From Aradus depressus (taxonomy: Eukaryota > Arthropoda > Insecta > Hemiptera > Aradidae): a stretch of 64,000 nucleotides of DNA. Location of the stretch: contig OY759218.1 in assembly GCA_963662175.1 (NCBI GenBank), forward strand, positions 14,288,480 to 14,352,479, read 5' to 3'. The translations under genes were made by a program, and so were the position numbers. Of the stretch, positions 33,408 to 44,999 are shown piece by piece; positions within the stretch are counted from its first letter, which is position 1; the number at the start of each line of letters is the position of its first letter. Under the pieces are notes generated by a model. That model worked only from the letters and a program-made list of their open reading frames with translations, searched no databases and was not told the origin of the DNA.

Positions 33408-33850
33408 ACGATATTTTCTTGATGTTCACTCGATATTACGAACTCTTATTATATCAAAAACTCGAAAATATGAATATTACTTCCCAAACTTTACGAAGTA
33501 TAGGGGAAGTTATCATATCGGTCAGAAGTTCGATATTGAGTTTTCACCGGAATTTCATGTTTTCCGAGCCTCTGAACATATAAACTCGTCGGTGAATCAC
33601 CGACAATGTATTCCCCCAGTTCGTCCTCATGAGGTTAATGACACATTCATTACATCAGCAGTTATTAGGGTTTCTGAACCTCTTTCCTATGGCCGATACT
33701 GGTTTTGTCCTAATGATATGTTGTATCTTCATATGAAATTCCGTGTCGATACATTCACCACATCGTTAGTTATTAGCGGTTTTAGTTAAGCCTCCAAAGG
33801 TAAAAGGGGGATTAGGGGGGAGGCTTCACACAAAAACTCTAATAACTGTC
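33408..33850. repeat. pogo-remnant plus dispersed repeat, second copy of a composite
   Basis: 33408-33520 repeats the junction seen at 26330-26450. It continues into the 'tcggtgaatcaccgacaatg' and 'cgtgtcgatacattcacca' blocks of the dispersed family. The 141-codon open frame across it is a translation of the repeat. Confidence 0.75.
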
Positions 33851-33899
33851 GTAGTAATGAATATATTAACGTTAAATTTTATATTTAAATTTAAAATCC

Positions 33900-33978
33900 C
33901 GTCAACTACGAGGTGATATCACCTATTAGCGTCGCTCTGGTGGAGATGAGCCCAACTCTACTATGGGAGTCCTAAATT
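33900..33978 (-). repeat. SINE 3' fragment
   Basis: Short minus-strand match to the SINE 3' end (actacgaggtgatatcacct … gggagtcctaaattt). Confidence 0.7.
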
Positions 33979-34084
33979 TTAGTAAGTTCAAAGCTCTGTA
34001 AGGACGTCACCTATTAATTTTCAGAGAAATCAGTAGAAGGGGAGGGGGTATCAGAACGAATATATAGACATAAAATTTTATATT

Positions 34085-34256
34085 TAAATTCAAAACCCCA
34101 TCAACTACGAGATCATATCGACATGAGCCCGACTCTACTAATGGAGTTCTGACATTGTACAGTTCAGGACGATCGCTTAACGTCCCATCCGAAGCATGGC
34201 ATGCTCAAGGTTTTTCACCTCCCAGATAAAAACCTCAGGATCTCGGCCGGGTTCCG
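34085..34256 (-). repeat. SINE fragment with internal deletion
   Basis: Minus-strand SINE lacking the middle of the 3' half. It ends in the box-B region (gatctcggccgggttccgta). Confidence 0.75.
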
Positions 34257-34706
34257 TACCGGTTTGGGTGAAAATAAATGCTAATGACGACGTATTTGTA
34301 ATTTGAAATAAGAATCTATTCAGTTTTATTTATTTCTACAGGGTCGCACTAGGGTCAACTCTCCAGATACGCCATATAGGGAATATTCTCTCCAATTGGA
34401 GTTTATTTTACCATAGTTCTACCTCAATTATTTTAACAAGGGCTAATCAGAAAATATTTTCCGTGTCTAGTCAAGCAGACTTTAAACATATCTAGTTGAA
34501 GTCAATGCAGGAACATTACTGTATTAACCTTTTTTTTTTCATAATACACGGAATAAGTGCCACAAGGACCACCAATATCCACAGTTCTAGCGTCATCAGG
34601 GTGCTTTTTCAGAAAATATTCGGATACCACCTATACTCTATAGTTCTTTCTCGATTATTTTATTTGGATCTAATCAGAAAAATATTTTTCGTCTCTACCA
34701 AGTAGG

Positions 34707-34991
34707 CTAGTCCTGGAGCAGGTCCCTCTGCCATATCCGCTTGAGGCGTCGTGGTGGATTTGTGGGGAGAGTGTTTGTAGATAATTCCTGAATAAGTGGA
34801 TTGGCGTGATGATGGAGTTTGTCGTGAAAATTTTGATATCGTGTCTTGATAACAGAAGGTACAAATGGGATGTTGAGGTCATTATGTAATGTGAGGTTGG
34901 AAACGTAAAAAGGTGCATTGGCAATGTGGCGTAGTATGATGGATTGTATTGACTGAAGGCGTTGTATGTTTGATTTTTTGGCTGATAAAGG
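34707..34991 (-). pseudogene. Jockey-type LINE reverse transcriptase, C-terminal end
   Basis: On the minus strand an open frame reads QRLQSIQSIILRHIANAPFY, then VSNLTLHNDLNIPFV, then PPRRLKRIWQRDLL before TAG at 34707. The 'IQ..Q...LR.I..APwYV.N..lH.DL' block and the 'RRLKR' end are hallmarks of Jockey-clade ORF2. It is truncated at its 5' side near 34991. The 3' UTR below contains a segment repeated near 34430-34480. Confidence 0.85.
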
Positions 34992-35352
34992 TACTATAAA
35001 CGCAGAACATAGTTGTCAGTAACTACTAGTTGAATTATAACTGTTGTGAACGAAGCTGCTCAAAAACGAGAAGAGGACCAGGGAGAGAACTGGAATAAAA
35101 TTGTAAAAAATCGAAAAACATTCCAGTTTAAAAGATATGAAACAGATAGGAGATATACACAGTGGAAATCAGGTCAACAAAGATTTTGAAGTCAATTTGA
35201 ACCAAGATTTTGAAAGAAATTTGAAAATATGCTCCTATCACTTTAGTGGACGTGGAACGTTTTTTTTGCCGTTATATTTGTTTGAAAATCTTGAAATTTA
35301 CGTAATTTCAAATCATTATAAAAATTAAAACTAAACTTTCATTGATGACAAC

Positions 35353-36193
35353 CTTTTTTTTTTTTTTTTTTTTCTAATTCTTTATTTTGAATATTTACAA
35401 TCGGTATACACCATGAGTAAATTTGATGAATGACAAAACATTAAAAGAAAGAGAAAAAAAATATATATATATACATCGAAGAATATGATTATGTACAAAA
35501 TAATAATAGAGAAAAAAAAATTAAGAACTATGCAAATAATATGAGGAGTTTGGAGCCAGAGCGGATCAACCCACAATTTTTCGGAAAATGAGTTATTACC
35601 ATCCTGATGTTGGCATAGGTTCCCTTTTTCAAAACCAGTGTGGATCACTTAGTTTCTTCACTTCAGTGATAGATAGCAGCACTTTAAGTTTAGTCCACAA
35701 GTATTTTGTGCATATATTTTCAAAGTCACAATGGATCATACGGCCTTCAAAAACTTTATAGAACACAAAAAGGGATCACTCATCCAATACTATTCTAAAA
35801 TTTCAAATATTAATAAATAGTTGGGGCCCATTTATGGAGATAAACAAAATGTACTGAATTTTCAATTGCCATTTTCTTCCTGTTCAGTTTAAACCAGTTG
35901 GTCCGCTCTGGCTCCAAACTCCTCATATAATATGTACAAAACAAAGAGAAAATATTAAATTTAAATAATAATAAACATGAACATAAAAATAAAATAATAG
36001 TAAAGCTCCAACTTAATGGGGGCAGGGGAGGCCGCGGGGGCTCGAGTGATCCCTCTCACCCCGCCAATCGCTGTCCAGCAGTGGAGGCAGGCCAAGAAGG
36101 AGGAGAGTTGAAGGTAAGAGGATTACATGAGGAGAGAAGCTGGTCATGACCGGCACTCCCTAAATATTTTTGCTACAGTAGCAGGTCTCTCGG
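35353..36193 (-). mobile_element. Retro-insertion with poly(A) tail and 13-bp target duplication
   Basis: Flanked by cattgatgacaac at 35340-35352 and 36194-36206. The minus strand ends in AATAAAG…TTAGAA and then an A run (T run at 35354-35375 on +), so it is a poly(A) LINE or LINE-mobilised transcript. I could not identify coding sequence in the upstream end (GC-rich block at about 36010-36160). A MITE is nested within it. Confidence 0.88.
35543..35924. mobile_element. MITE nested in the retro-insertion
   Basis: Inverted ends gaggagtttggagccagagc plus gga (left) and the complement at the right, about 27 bp with one mismatch, in a short AT duplication. 382 bp, no coding sequence. Confidence 0.85.
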
Positions 36194-36490
36194 CATTGAT
36201 GACAACTAACATTTTATTTTACATATTTTAAACTTTTTGTTCCATAGTAAGTAAATATACATGTATATATTTAGACTTTTATTACAGAAAAACCCGTTAC
36301 CTACTTATGAGTTTTCATTAAATATTTGAAATTATAAAATCAGCATTAAAAAAAAAAAAATAATAAGAGACATCAGTGCCTGAACTTGTCCCAATGAAAT
36401 TGCTGAAATTGCGCCTATGCAGCTGAGGTTTGACTCCTCTAGGCCCCTTGCAGAGTGACCCCCTCTTCCTGAGTCTTCTTCCCAATTAGT

Positions 36491-37234
36491 CAGTGGCGTA
36501 GCGTAGTAGGGGCGGCCCGCCCCGGGCGGCACCTTTAGGGGGCGGCAAAATTGCACAATAAATAATAATAATATCTTGTAAATATTTGAACCATCATATG
36601 GTCTGCACTTATTTAATTATCAGCTGGTAAGATGGCAATGTTGTTTGGATATACAGTGTAAACTCTATATAGCGACACTTAAGGGACTGCGCATTTTATG
36701 GCGTTATTGAGAGTTGTCGTTAAATGAAGAGAAGAAAAATCAATACATATTACATTACATTTAATAGTATTTCACTATTATAATACGTATTTACTAATAA
36801 AGTATAAAATTATATGGACAATAGAGACTATACTACTAGACAATAAAGCAACAAAATAACAAACAAAAGACCGTACACAGCTGCAGTTCTTATTAATTTC
36901 GGCAACTTGAAAGTACTGTTTATTGCTTAGTAATGACGTATTGTTGTCGTTATTTAGAGTGGGTGTGATGCTACATAGAGTGTATCATTGTATGAACAAC
37001 AAGGTAAACCAACCAGATTCAAGTAATTTCGATGTTTTAGGGAGTTTGTCGTTAAATCGAGTGGCGTTAAATAGAGTTTACACTGTATTTATGACTTTTT
37101 TATTTGTAACCTGTACAATACACAATAATGATGCCTGTTCTTGCCGAAAAGTTCTTTAGAATTACTGTATATTATAGTATTTTAAATTGAAATACCTAAA
37201 TAAGAGGGGGGCAAACACCCACGCTACGCCACTG
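36491..37234. mobile_element. Non-autonomous hAT element with 8-bp target duplication
   Basis: Termini cagtggcgtagcg and its complement cgctacgccactg (with extension) are flanked by caattagt on both sides (36483-36490 and 37235-37242), the 8-bp duplication of hAT elements. 744 bp, no transposase. A pogo-like MITE sits inside it. Confidence 0.93.
36654..37085. mobile_element. pogo/Tigger-like MITE nested in the hAT element
   Basis: Left end cagtgtaaactctatatagc, right end the complement of a related sequence (ttaaatagagtttacactg), both at TA. 'gtcgttaaat' units recur near both ends. The open frame over its right half is a by-product. Confidence 0.85.
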
Positions 37235-37493
37235 CAATTAGTATCTCCTTTTTCATTTTTCTCCAACATCGCGGAAGCCTACCTCGCATAATTACGCCAG
37301 ACCTACACGATATTAAGCCACTAGTAAGTATAAAATTGAGTTTATTTTATCAGATTATTTAAAAAGAACGAATAAAATGATATGTGTAATATTGAATTGG
37401 GATGAAAAAATATATAAACGACGATTCTAACACAAATTATATTATTTAGTAAGAATACAAGTAATAACACAAATACACTAAGTGTTAGTCTTG

Positions 37494-37823
37494 GTTAGGT
37501 TAGGTTTTATGACTCATGCCCGGGCTTTAACTACGAGGTCATATCGCCTACTACCAGAGCGCTCTTTCATCACTCTGGTGGACATGAGTCCGACTCTACT
37601 GTGGGAGTCCTAAATTTTACCTACCCTAAATTAATATTCACCTAGGGCAGGGGTCTTTAACGAGTACCTGACATCGTACAGGCTCGGGACCATCGCTTAA
37701 CGTCCCATCCGAAGAACGGCATGCTTATGTTTATTTTACCTCCCAGATAAAATAAACTAAGGGCCTCGGTCGGGCTTGAGCTCAGAAGGCAAGCACGCAT
37801 ACCACTGAGCTACCGGCGCCCTC
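37494..37823 (-). repeat. tRNA-derived SINE, full length, with 14-bp target duplication
   Basis: Flanked by aagtgttagtcttg at 37480-37493 and 37824-37837. On the minus strand it runs from gagggcgccggtagctcagt to a tail that reads cataaaacctaacctaac. Box B is partly deleted (cggtcgggcttgagct on + lacks the usual block), so this copy is probably not transcribed. Confidence 0.95.
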
Positions 37824-37837
37824 AAGTGTTAGTCTTG

Positions 37838-38904
37838 TCAAGTCTTGAACTAAAAGTTCCTAAAAGTAATTTCAAACATCAGTGCGCCTGATATTTACTG
37901 CACCATCATTTTATCCGAGGCCAGATAGTTGAAAAACAAAAACGGAGCTCCTCTTGAACTGATAACGGTATGTTTCTTTTTTTTTACATTTTATGTTCGT
38001 CAATGAAGAAAGGGCTTGCTCATATAAATATGAAGTGGAGAACTGAAGAAGCACATTTAGTACTTTTTGTGAAATAACTGAGAAACCATTTTCGAAGGAG
38101 AGCCAGAACTTAGGTACCTCCTTTAAGTGTGCGATCCTATTTCAGTAAAATTAGTTGTTCCAATTGCAGAGTAAAAGTTTTCGTAAGCACAAGCCATCCT
38201 AGTCTACCACTTGTATAGGTGGGGAATTTACATGAAAATTTTGCGAAACATTTCTATAAGTGCTGAAACCACTATAATTTATAATTAAACCTAAATTCTG
38301 AAAGGTTATTCAATTTTGTGACTTTAAAGACTATAGAGTAGCAAAATAATAAGCGCGCTATATTGTTCAAGGTCGATAAAATTGATTTGCTTTCTTTTGT
38401 GAACTTTTTATTTGACTATTATCTTATAAAAAGTTAAATTTTTGTAGTTCGGAGCTAAAATGCTATTTGTCACGGAAATTGGGGCCAGAAAAATGGAAAG
38501 TACATTTAAAAAAATAATTAAATAATAAATGGAAAATTATGAATATTGATTGAGAAGGCTTCGGTATGAGGGGAGGGGGGAAAGCTGGTCTACCTCCCGG
38601 GTGTTCATGTCTGTCTGTCCCGAAGTGTTCATGTCTGCCTGCCCTGGAAAAATACCTATCCACGTTTGTCCAGAAGTACATCCCTATTCTCAGAACGATC
38701 CAGAAAGACCCCGAAGAAGGAGAAAATCGCAGGAGATCAGATCCTGATTAGAGTTGCCAAGATAGCCTCAGGACGACGAATTCATAAAACATCAACTCAC
38801 GTGGTCCAGAGGAAAATTTGGGAAAAAGAAAATGGACCAAAAGCACAAGTAAATAGAAGTCTGTCTATAAATAATGTTACAATAGCTGTATCCAATTGAA
38901 GGGT
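37838..38904. other. No gene recognised
   Basis: Several short overlapping frames at 38463-38751 come from a GC-richer patch. None has a recognisable domain. Confidence 0.45.
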
Positions 38905-39057
38905 ACAGGGAAAAAACCGGTCATTTTTTTTCACACATGGATATTATGGTATCATTGGTTTCAGTTTGAGGCACTGCACATTCTGACAGGTCAAAACCGG
39001 GAAAAAAACAACTAAATCAATAGATAATAGCGCTCAAAGTTTAGGTGTACAGGGAAA

Positions 39058-39564
39058 GCTGGTCGGGGGAGGACTTCTCCAGGAGGTTTCGAGCCCAATA
39101 CCCCGACCTTACCCCCCCCCCCCCCCCCCCCCTCACAGCAATATATAAAAAGGGCCCCAAGGGCAGTTCGACTGTTCATTGGGTCGTCGAGGTGACCCCA
39201 GAGACGAGGAGGGCTCTCATCAGCTCCGGAAGGATCACCCTAGGGTGGTACTCATGTAGAGTCCGGGACTGCCTGGACGTCTCGCGGTGCTGGCGCTGCC
39301 AGGTCTTTGGCCACGTCGAAAAGTCGTGCAACCGACCCAGGGTGTGCGCGAGGTGTTCGGAGGAAGGGCACGACAGGGCCAGTTGTCCGAATAAGTCTAA
39401 GCCGCCGAAGTGTAGTAACTGCGGCACACGAGGCTCCCGCGTCGCTCACCAGGCGGACAGCGAGACCTGCCCGTCATATATCCGTGCGTTAGAGTCGTCG
39501 GCCTCACGCACTGATTATGGCGAATAAGATGCGCGGGGGCCTCCCAAAAAAAATAAAAAAAAAA
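39058..39564 (+). mobile_element. Retrocopied gag (ORF1) fragment with poly(A) and 13-bp target duplication
   Basis: Flanked by gtgtacagggaaa at 39045-39057 and 39565-39577. It ends in an A-rich tail (39546-39564). The insert opens inside a gag frame and stops right after it, so the RNA was polyadenylated at the end of ORF1. GC content contrasts sharply with the host transposon. Confidence 0.9.
39060..39527 (+). pseudogene. I/R1-group LINE ORF1 (gag) C-terminal part with zinc knuckles
   Basis: The frame contains CWRCQVFGHVEKSC and CARCSEEGHDRASC, two CX2CX4HX4C knuckles, and then CSNCGTRGSRVAH…C, a third, irregular one. Upstream is TPETRRALISSGRITLGWYS, the block preceding the knuckles in this gag type. 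A poly(C) run at 39112-39132 interrupts the frame's N-terminal side, and the apparent ATG belongs to the flank. It is a fragment with an intact nucleic-acid-binding end, but no RT. Confidence 0.85.
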
Positions 39565-39793
39565 GTGTACAGGGAAAAAACCGACGAAGTCACGACGTCC
39601 AGTGAAAGAACCGCATAAGTCAATATTTTGAGGGTAGATGGCAGTGCGATCTTAGAGGTAATGGGAGAAGGTCGCAAGTGTTATCAGTCTGTTGTTTTTG
39701 CGGTGTCTTCCATAACGTGTTCAGCTACAGTTGTTTTAATAATATAGTGTTTTTCATAACGGTTTCAAGTTTTTGAAATCTATTTGGTAGTTC

Positions 39794-41700
39794 TTGTCAT
39801 ACAAGCGCATTATGTCCGAAATAAGTGATTCAGAAGGCAATGTAGTTCTTAACACTCAGGCGCGGAAAAGGAAAAGGACTGGTCGCTTATCAGAAGTAAG
39901 TAAAAAGATTAAATTATCGTCGCATGAAATGGGAGGTTCTTGCAAATGCACTCGATTCAAATGCTTTGAAACATCAGAGGAAGAAAGGAAAATGATACTG
40001 CACTATTTTAACTCACTGAACTCAAATAATGAGCAGAATAGTTATTTGGCGGGTTTGATTGTAATGCTTCCAGTGAAACAACGCAGGCCTCGACTAGTTG
40101 AAAGCATTGCCACACTACGTGATGCTTCTTTTTCGTACAGGGTGCGAATCCAGGGTGAAAATTCTGTTCAGAGAGACATACCTGTCTGTGAAAAAGCATT
40201 TTGTGCAATTCATAGTATAACACACAGTAAACTTGTTTATATATAAACAACTGAGGAGCAGCTCCACTTAACTTTAGACTTTATTTGTAAAGAACGGGCT
40301 GCTCCTCAGGATAAGAGAGGTAAACACAGCTCACTTCACAGAAAACTGGCTGATTCAACTGGTTCTTTAATTTGCAATCATATTTCAAGTTTCAAAGGAA
40401 GAAACAGCCGTAACAGTTTGCAGAATTCAAAAAAACTGTACTTACCAGAAGATCTTAATATAAAAAAAATGTTCACTCTTCGAAGAACAGCATCCTAATG
40501 TACCTGTTTCTTACGAAACATACAGATGTATGTTCAACACAAAATTCAATATCTCTTTTGGCTACCCATGTAGTGATACCTGTGCTACGTGTGATGAATT
40601 TAGTGCAAAAATAAAAGCTCTATTTCCAGACAAAGACAAGGACGAAATAAAAACATTAACGACACTGAATGTTCTTCACAAGAAAAAAGCAGTGACATTT
40701 TATGCTCGAAAGAAGCAAGCAAGACTTGCAGCAAGAAAAGACAAGAAAATCGAGGCCATATGCATGGACTTCGCAAAAAATATCTCCATTCACAACCTAA
40801 ACACAAATTACATATACTACAAACGCCAGTTATCCATGTATTCATTCAATATACACGTTTTGTCAACGAGCCAATAATTTTTTAATGTGTATCACGAAGG
40901 AATTGCTAAAAAGAGCCCCAACGAAGTCTTTCTTATTTCATTTCATCAACAACTACTTGGATGATGACGTAGAGCAACTTCAAATTTTTTGCGACTCAGC
41001 AGGAGGCCAAAACAAAAATTTTACAATTTTCCGTTTAATACAATTTGTGACTAGTAACAACATTCATGGCCTAAAAGAGATCACGATTACTTTTCCAATC
41101 AGAGGTCATTCCTATACGGAGTGTGACAAGGATGTTGGATTATTGAATTTAAAAAGTCCAATGGAAACACCCAAAGATTTCAGGGAAGTTATAAAAACGT
41201 CTCGAGCAAAGCCATCGCCATTCAAGGTTATAAATGTTACACAAAGTCTTATCCTCAACTGGAAGGATCTACTGGGTAAAGAATGTGTGCAAAAATGTCC
41301 ATTTAAGATTCAACCATTGAAGGAAATTACAGTTGCCGCTTAATACGTTACCGCACATCATACAATGGAGCCTTTTTGTCTGCTGTGATACGCAGACCAT
41401 TCAAGAAAGATGTTGATCCGACAGAAAGAGGTGAATTTGAACTGCCTGTCCAACTATACAGAGGTAATTTAACCCATTTTTATTTGCTGCTACGTTTTAT
41501 TTTATATTTTACGTGCTGTACCTCTCGCTATTTTCGGAATAAAAAAACTGACTTCATGAAATCAAAATACTCAAATTACAAGCCAAACTTTCTCTTTCAG
41601 CACCCATATTGATCAAGAAAGAAAAATACACTGAGCTCATGAGTCTTATGAAATTTTGTAGCTCAAATGCTCAGAAATTTTTTCGTCGCCTGGCACATGA
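39794..41700 (+). pseudogene. Transposase-like gene with GQNKN and RGHS motifs, broken
   Basis: The first frame (39794-40246) has a Lys/Arg-rich start (QARKRKRTGRLSE) and a 'CKCTRFKCF' cysteine cluster. Further frames give GYPCSDTCATCDEF (40530-40877), then IFCDSAGGQNKNF and TFPIRGHSYTECDKDVG (40885-41343), then a C-terminal piece with PFKKDVDPTERGEFELPVQL (from 41376). The order Cys-cluster, D-x-x-GGQNKN, FPxRGHSYxxxD is shared by a family of insect proteins with a DDE-like core that I take to be transposases. At least three stops or frameshifts break it here. Catalytic assignments are inference. Confidence 0.6.
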
Positions 41701-41954
41701 ATAGTGAGTTAGTAATCCATGGTAATAATATTTCATTATAACATAACCAACAATGATAATACCGTAAATTACAAACTAAGATAATTATTATGAAAATGAC
41801 ATACTTAGTTCTTGTCAGTTTCAGATGACAGTTTGTTTTTGTCTGTTTCAGATGACTTAGTTGGTTTTTTCCCGGAACAAATGGGGCTTTGTTCACACTT
41901 TCATTGTTTACAGTGCCTCAACAAATTATAAGCGAAAAATACGTTTTTCCCTGT

Positions 41955-43184
41955 TGTGACATATTTTAGATGGAAATTTAAGCCATTGCAGTACTTAATT
42001 TCAGTCAATTGTTTAATTGTAATTGTGTTTTAAAAATAAAAATTGCTTTATCTCTGTTTAAAAAAAAAATGACAGTCTTAAATTTATATTTAAAAATAGA
42101 ATCGAATCACGTATATAAATCGACCTATTTGATACCCCATTGAGTTTGAACAGTGGCACTTAGTGATCTTCTGTTTGTTGTTAAAGGACTTTTTATATAT
42201 TAAGTTTTAATAATTCGACGTGTTTATTCTACCTAAAGACAGCCCTGCTACTTAGGTATTTTTCGAATAATATGAAATTAACATTAGTTTTATGTGTTCC
42301 TTTATTGATAAATACTTTTATGTTAAGTACATTTATTTTGTGTTTTTTAAATGTAATCCCTTGCAATTATACGACTGCATAAAAATACTATTCAAGAATG
42401 GCATGAATCACATTTTCGTGAGTTTTATAGACAATTTATTATCATTTTTGTTATCAATTTCTTTTACAAAAATTTGATGGGTTAATCTGACCTATTCTTT
42501 GAAAAATATTTAAAACATCGAATAAGAGAAAGTGATAGTTTTTTTTTTTAATTATAAAAATGAACAATTATAGTATAACCTATCGTGAAAATAATAAAAA
42601 GTGAACGAATTATTTGTTTGGAGCCTTAGAACAAAAATTATAATTTTTTTTCTCGTCTTGGCAATCAACGTTTGCGTTAAAATTGTAGCAACTAGTGTCA
42701 TTTAAATCGGGAGTAGAATCAAAAAGTAATAAAAAAATATTGTCATAGAGGGAAGATTAGATTTATCTTCGGATATTTTCATATAGAACCTTAGTTTTGC
42801 CTTTTGATATCCTCTAATAGAATATTGGGTTTTGATTCCCTTAAATACAGGGGTGGACTTGTTGGGGGTAGAGAGTAATTGGTATACTAGTATATATATA
42901 TATTATATTTTACATATTATTTTATACTTCACAGTATTGTAAGATGAGAAAAAACTATGAAAAATTATATCTTCTGTCAAAGTTGATAATATCAACTTGA
43001 GATGATTGACACATTGAGTGAAGAGATAGTAAGGAGTCTTTGTTCGATTGACGACTTTGAACGATCTTAGCTGACACAGACCAAGGTCCCACCTGAGATT
43101 GGAAATATAATCTCCACTTATCTAACGGCTCTCATAAATTTTATTATATAAACACATTTTAACTGTTTTGTATTATCATATCAG
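41955..43184. other. Upstream region or intron of the gene at 43185; no exon recognised
   Basis: AT-rich, with a TATA run near 42893-42905. A non-coding first exon and promoter of the following gene may lie here, but I cannot place them. Confidence 0.4.
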
Positions 43185-43304
43185 GTATTATGAATGGAAG
43201 AAACACGAACACCGTCCCTACGCCGCCCAGTACTACTGTAACTTCTCTTCAGACCATCAGTCTCCTCAAGAAGAAGGACTCTCCCACCAATTCTCCTAAT
43301 TCTG
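43185..43304 (+). CDS. Unidentified gene, coding exon 1 (of 8 seen)
   Basis: The acceptor ttttgtattatcatatcag precedes 43185, and the donor is TCTG|GTAATA. The only open frame contains ATG at 43190 and reads MNGRNTNTVPTPPSTTVTSL, then a Lys/Ser/Pro-rich stretch ending NSPNSG. That ATG is the likely start, so the 5' UTR is split. Exit phase is 1. Low complexity (Thr, Ser, Pro, Asn) suggests a disordered N-terminus. Confidence 0.7.
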
Positions 43305-43398
43305 GTAATATTTTTTAAATTTTAATGAATCTAGATTAAATGCTGGTCATTTTGGATTATTTTTAAAAATAATCTAAATTATTATTTTTTTTTTTCAG

Positions 43399-43518
43399 GG
43401 GATAGTGTCATTAGTAATAACAACTCAACTTTTTCAAATAAAAATGATGAAAAAATATCTGAGATTCATTGTCAAGTTTCTCTAAAGTCTGACACCGCGA
43501 AAAGTCTTTCTACGTCTG
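43399..43518 (+). CDS. Unidentified gene, coding exon 2
   Basis: Acceptor tttttttttttcag, donor CTG|GTAAGT. Phase 1 in, phase 1 out, 120 bp, so it could be skipped without a frame change. The product (DSVISNNNSTFSNKNDEKIS and a tail ending KSLSTSG) is Asn/Ser/Lys-rich and has no domain. Its intron (43519-45899) holds the Tc1-derived hairpin. Confidence 0.75.
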
Positions 43519-44160
43519 GTAAGTAATGTTATATGTTTGAAACTTATATACTTACATGAAATTATATATGCCTTGATTGTAATAGACACACTTTACAATC
43601 GTATAATTGAATTAAATCTTTAGAAAAAAAAAAATTGCATATCAACACCGAAACATTGTTGGCAAAAAACTTCGAGAATCCTGATTTTTTAGATATTTCG
43701 TTAGAAACCAATTTAAATTTGATCTAGGCAATAAATAAATTGTTAACTAAAATTTGTAGCGAATTAAATAATCTAAAAAATATTACAGGCCAGTGAAGGG
43801 GAGTTAAAGGGGAGGTTTCATTTACAATATATACTGTGACGACAAAAAGTATTTTCACACCCTCTTTTGTAGGAAAAATTGAATAAGTATGTGCGGCTGT
43901 GATTATAATAATTTTATTTATTAGCAATTAGTGATTCATGTTATGTTGAAGAAATTGAGAAAACTTCGATGTATTAAATAAAAAACAGTAAAAAACAGAA
44001 AATGGTATCGACAAAAAGTATTTGCACACCTAAATGGCTTGTTGGTGTTTATTTATTTATTTTTATTTTCTAAAAGGAATTAGTGTATGTTTTATTGATA
44101 AAGATATGTTTAAAGGAATCAACTCATTCAGTATTAGTCAGTGCTGTGGTTTCGTTGAGA

Positions 44161-44866
44161 TGAGGAAAACAAAAGAAATATCTATGAATCTTCGGCATAG
44201 ATCATCAAGTTGCGTAGGAAGAGTAAAAGCTATCTTCAGATTGCTTCGGCCCTTGATATGAATATGTCAACAGTGAAGTACATCATTAAGAAGTATGAAG
44301 ACACCGGATCTATTGAAAACAGAAGAAGGAAAGGTCGACCAAGACTTTTAAATGAAAGACAACGTCGAGAAATTGTGAGACAGGTGAGAGCGGCCCCTTT
44401 CATAAGTGCTCAAGAAATTGCTAATAGGGTCGCTTCGACTTCTCAGCAGCAGGTGAGTATGTCTACCATAAAAAATGTATTGCATGAAGCCAATTACCAT
44501 GGGCGAAGTTGAAGAAGAAAACCATTTATAAGTGAAAAGAATAGAAAAAGACGACTTGATTTCTCAAAAGAATATATTGAGAAGCCAGAGGAATTTTGGG
44601 AAAATGTTTTGTTTACAGATGAGAGTAAGTTTATTATGTTTGGCAGTGACGGAAGAAGATTTGTTTGGCGAAGACCAAATGAAGAATTTCACCCTCAAAA
44701 TGTTGTTCCAACTGTAAAGGGAGGAGGAGGTCACGTGATGGTTTGGGGCTGCGTTTCTGTTAAAGGGACCGGAAATCTGGCATTCATTGAAAATACTCTG
44801 AATGCCAGAGGTTATGTGGACATACTGCGGACCAATTGGCTTCATGCAATACATTTTTTATGGTAG
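44161..44866 (+). pseudogene. Tc1-like transposase, N-terminal and first-Asp region, frameshifted
   Basis: The product begins MRKTKEISMNLRH, loses one base near 44197, and continues RRKSKSYLQIASALDMNMST and RRRKGRPRLLNERQRREIVR, the paired-like helix-turn-helix DNA-binding region of Tc1 transposases. In the loop are NVLFTDESKFIMFGSDGRRF and HVMVWGCVSVKGTGNL, around the first catalytic Asp. The second Asp and the last acidic residue are absent because the right half is replaced by an inverted copy of the left. The same frameshift is present in both arms, so the break predates the inversion. Confidence 0.92.
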
Positions 44867-44999
44867 ACATACTCACCTGCTGCTGAGAAGTCGAAGCGAC
44901 CCTATTAGCAATTTCTTGAGCACTTATGAAAGGGGCCGCTCTCACCTGTCTCACAATTTCTCGACGTTGTCTTTCATTTAAAAGTCTTGGTCGACCTTT

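Larger units (their letters stand above)
38905..41954 (+). mobile_element. Decayed DNA transposon of an uncertain superfamily (GQNKN/RGHS type)
   Basis: Left end acagggaaaaaaccgg (38905) and right end complement acagggaaaaacg (41954) are inverted. Just inside, ttgaggcactg recurs inverted (38966 and 41911 regions). Sequences of the form c.gggaaaaaacc….aagtc repeat near both ends. Inside is a broken plus-strand transposase-like gene, and a gag retrocopy has inserted near the left end. No clear target duplication was found. Confidence 0.65.

Noticed and set aside
33364..33789. 141-codon plus-strand frame
   Set aside because: Lies entirely over the dispersed repeat family that is translated in different frames elsewhere.
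39176..39492. Other-frame open readings inside the gag retrocopy
   Set aside because: Shadows of the GC-rich gag frame with zinc knuckles.
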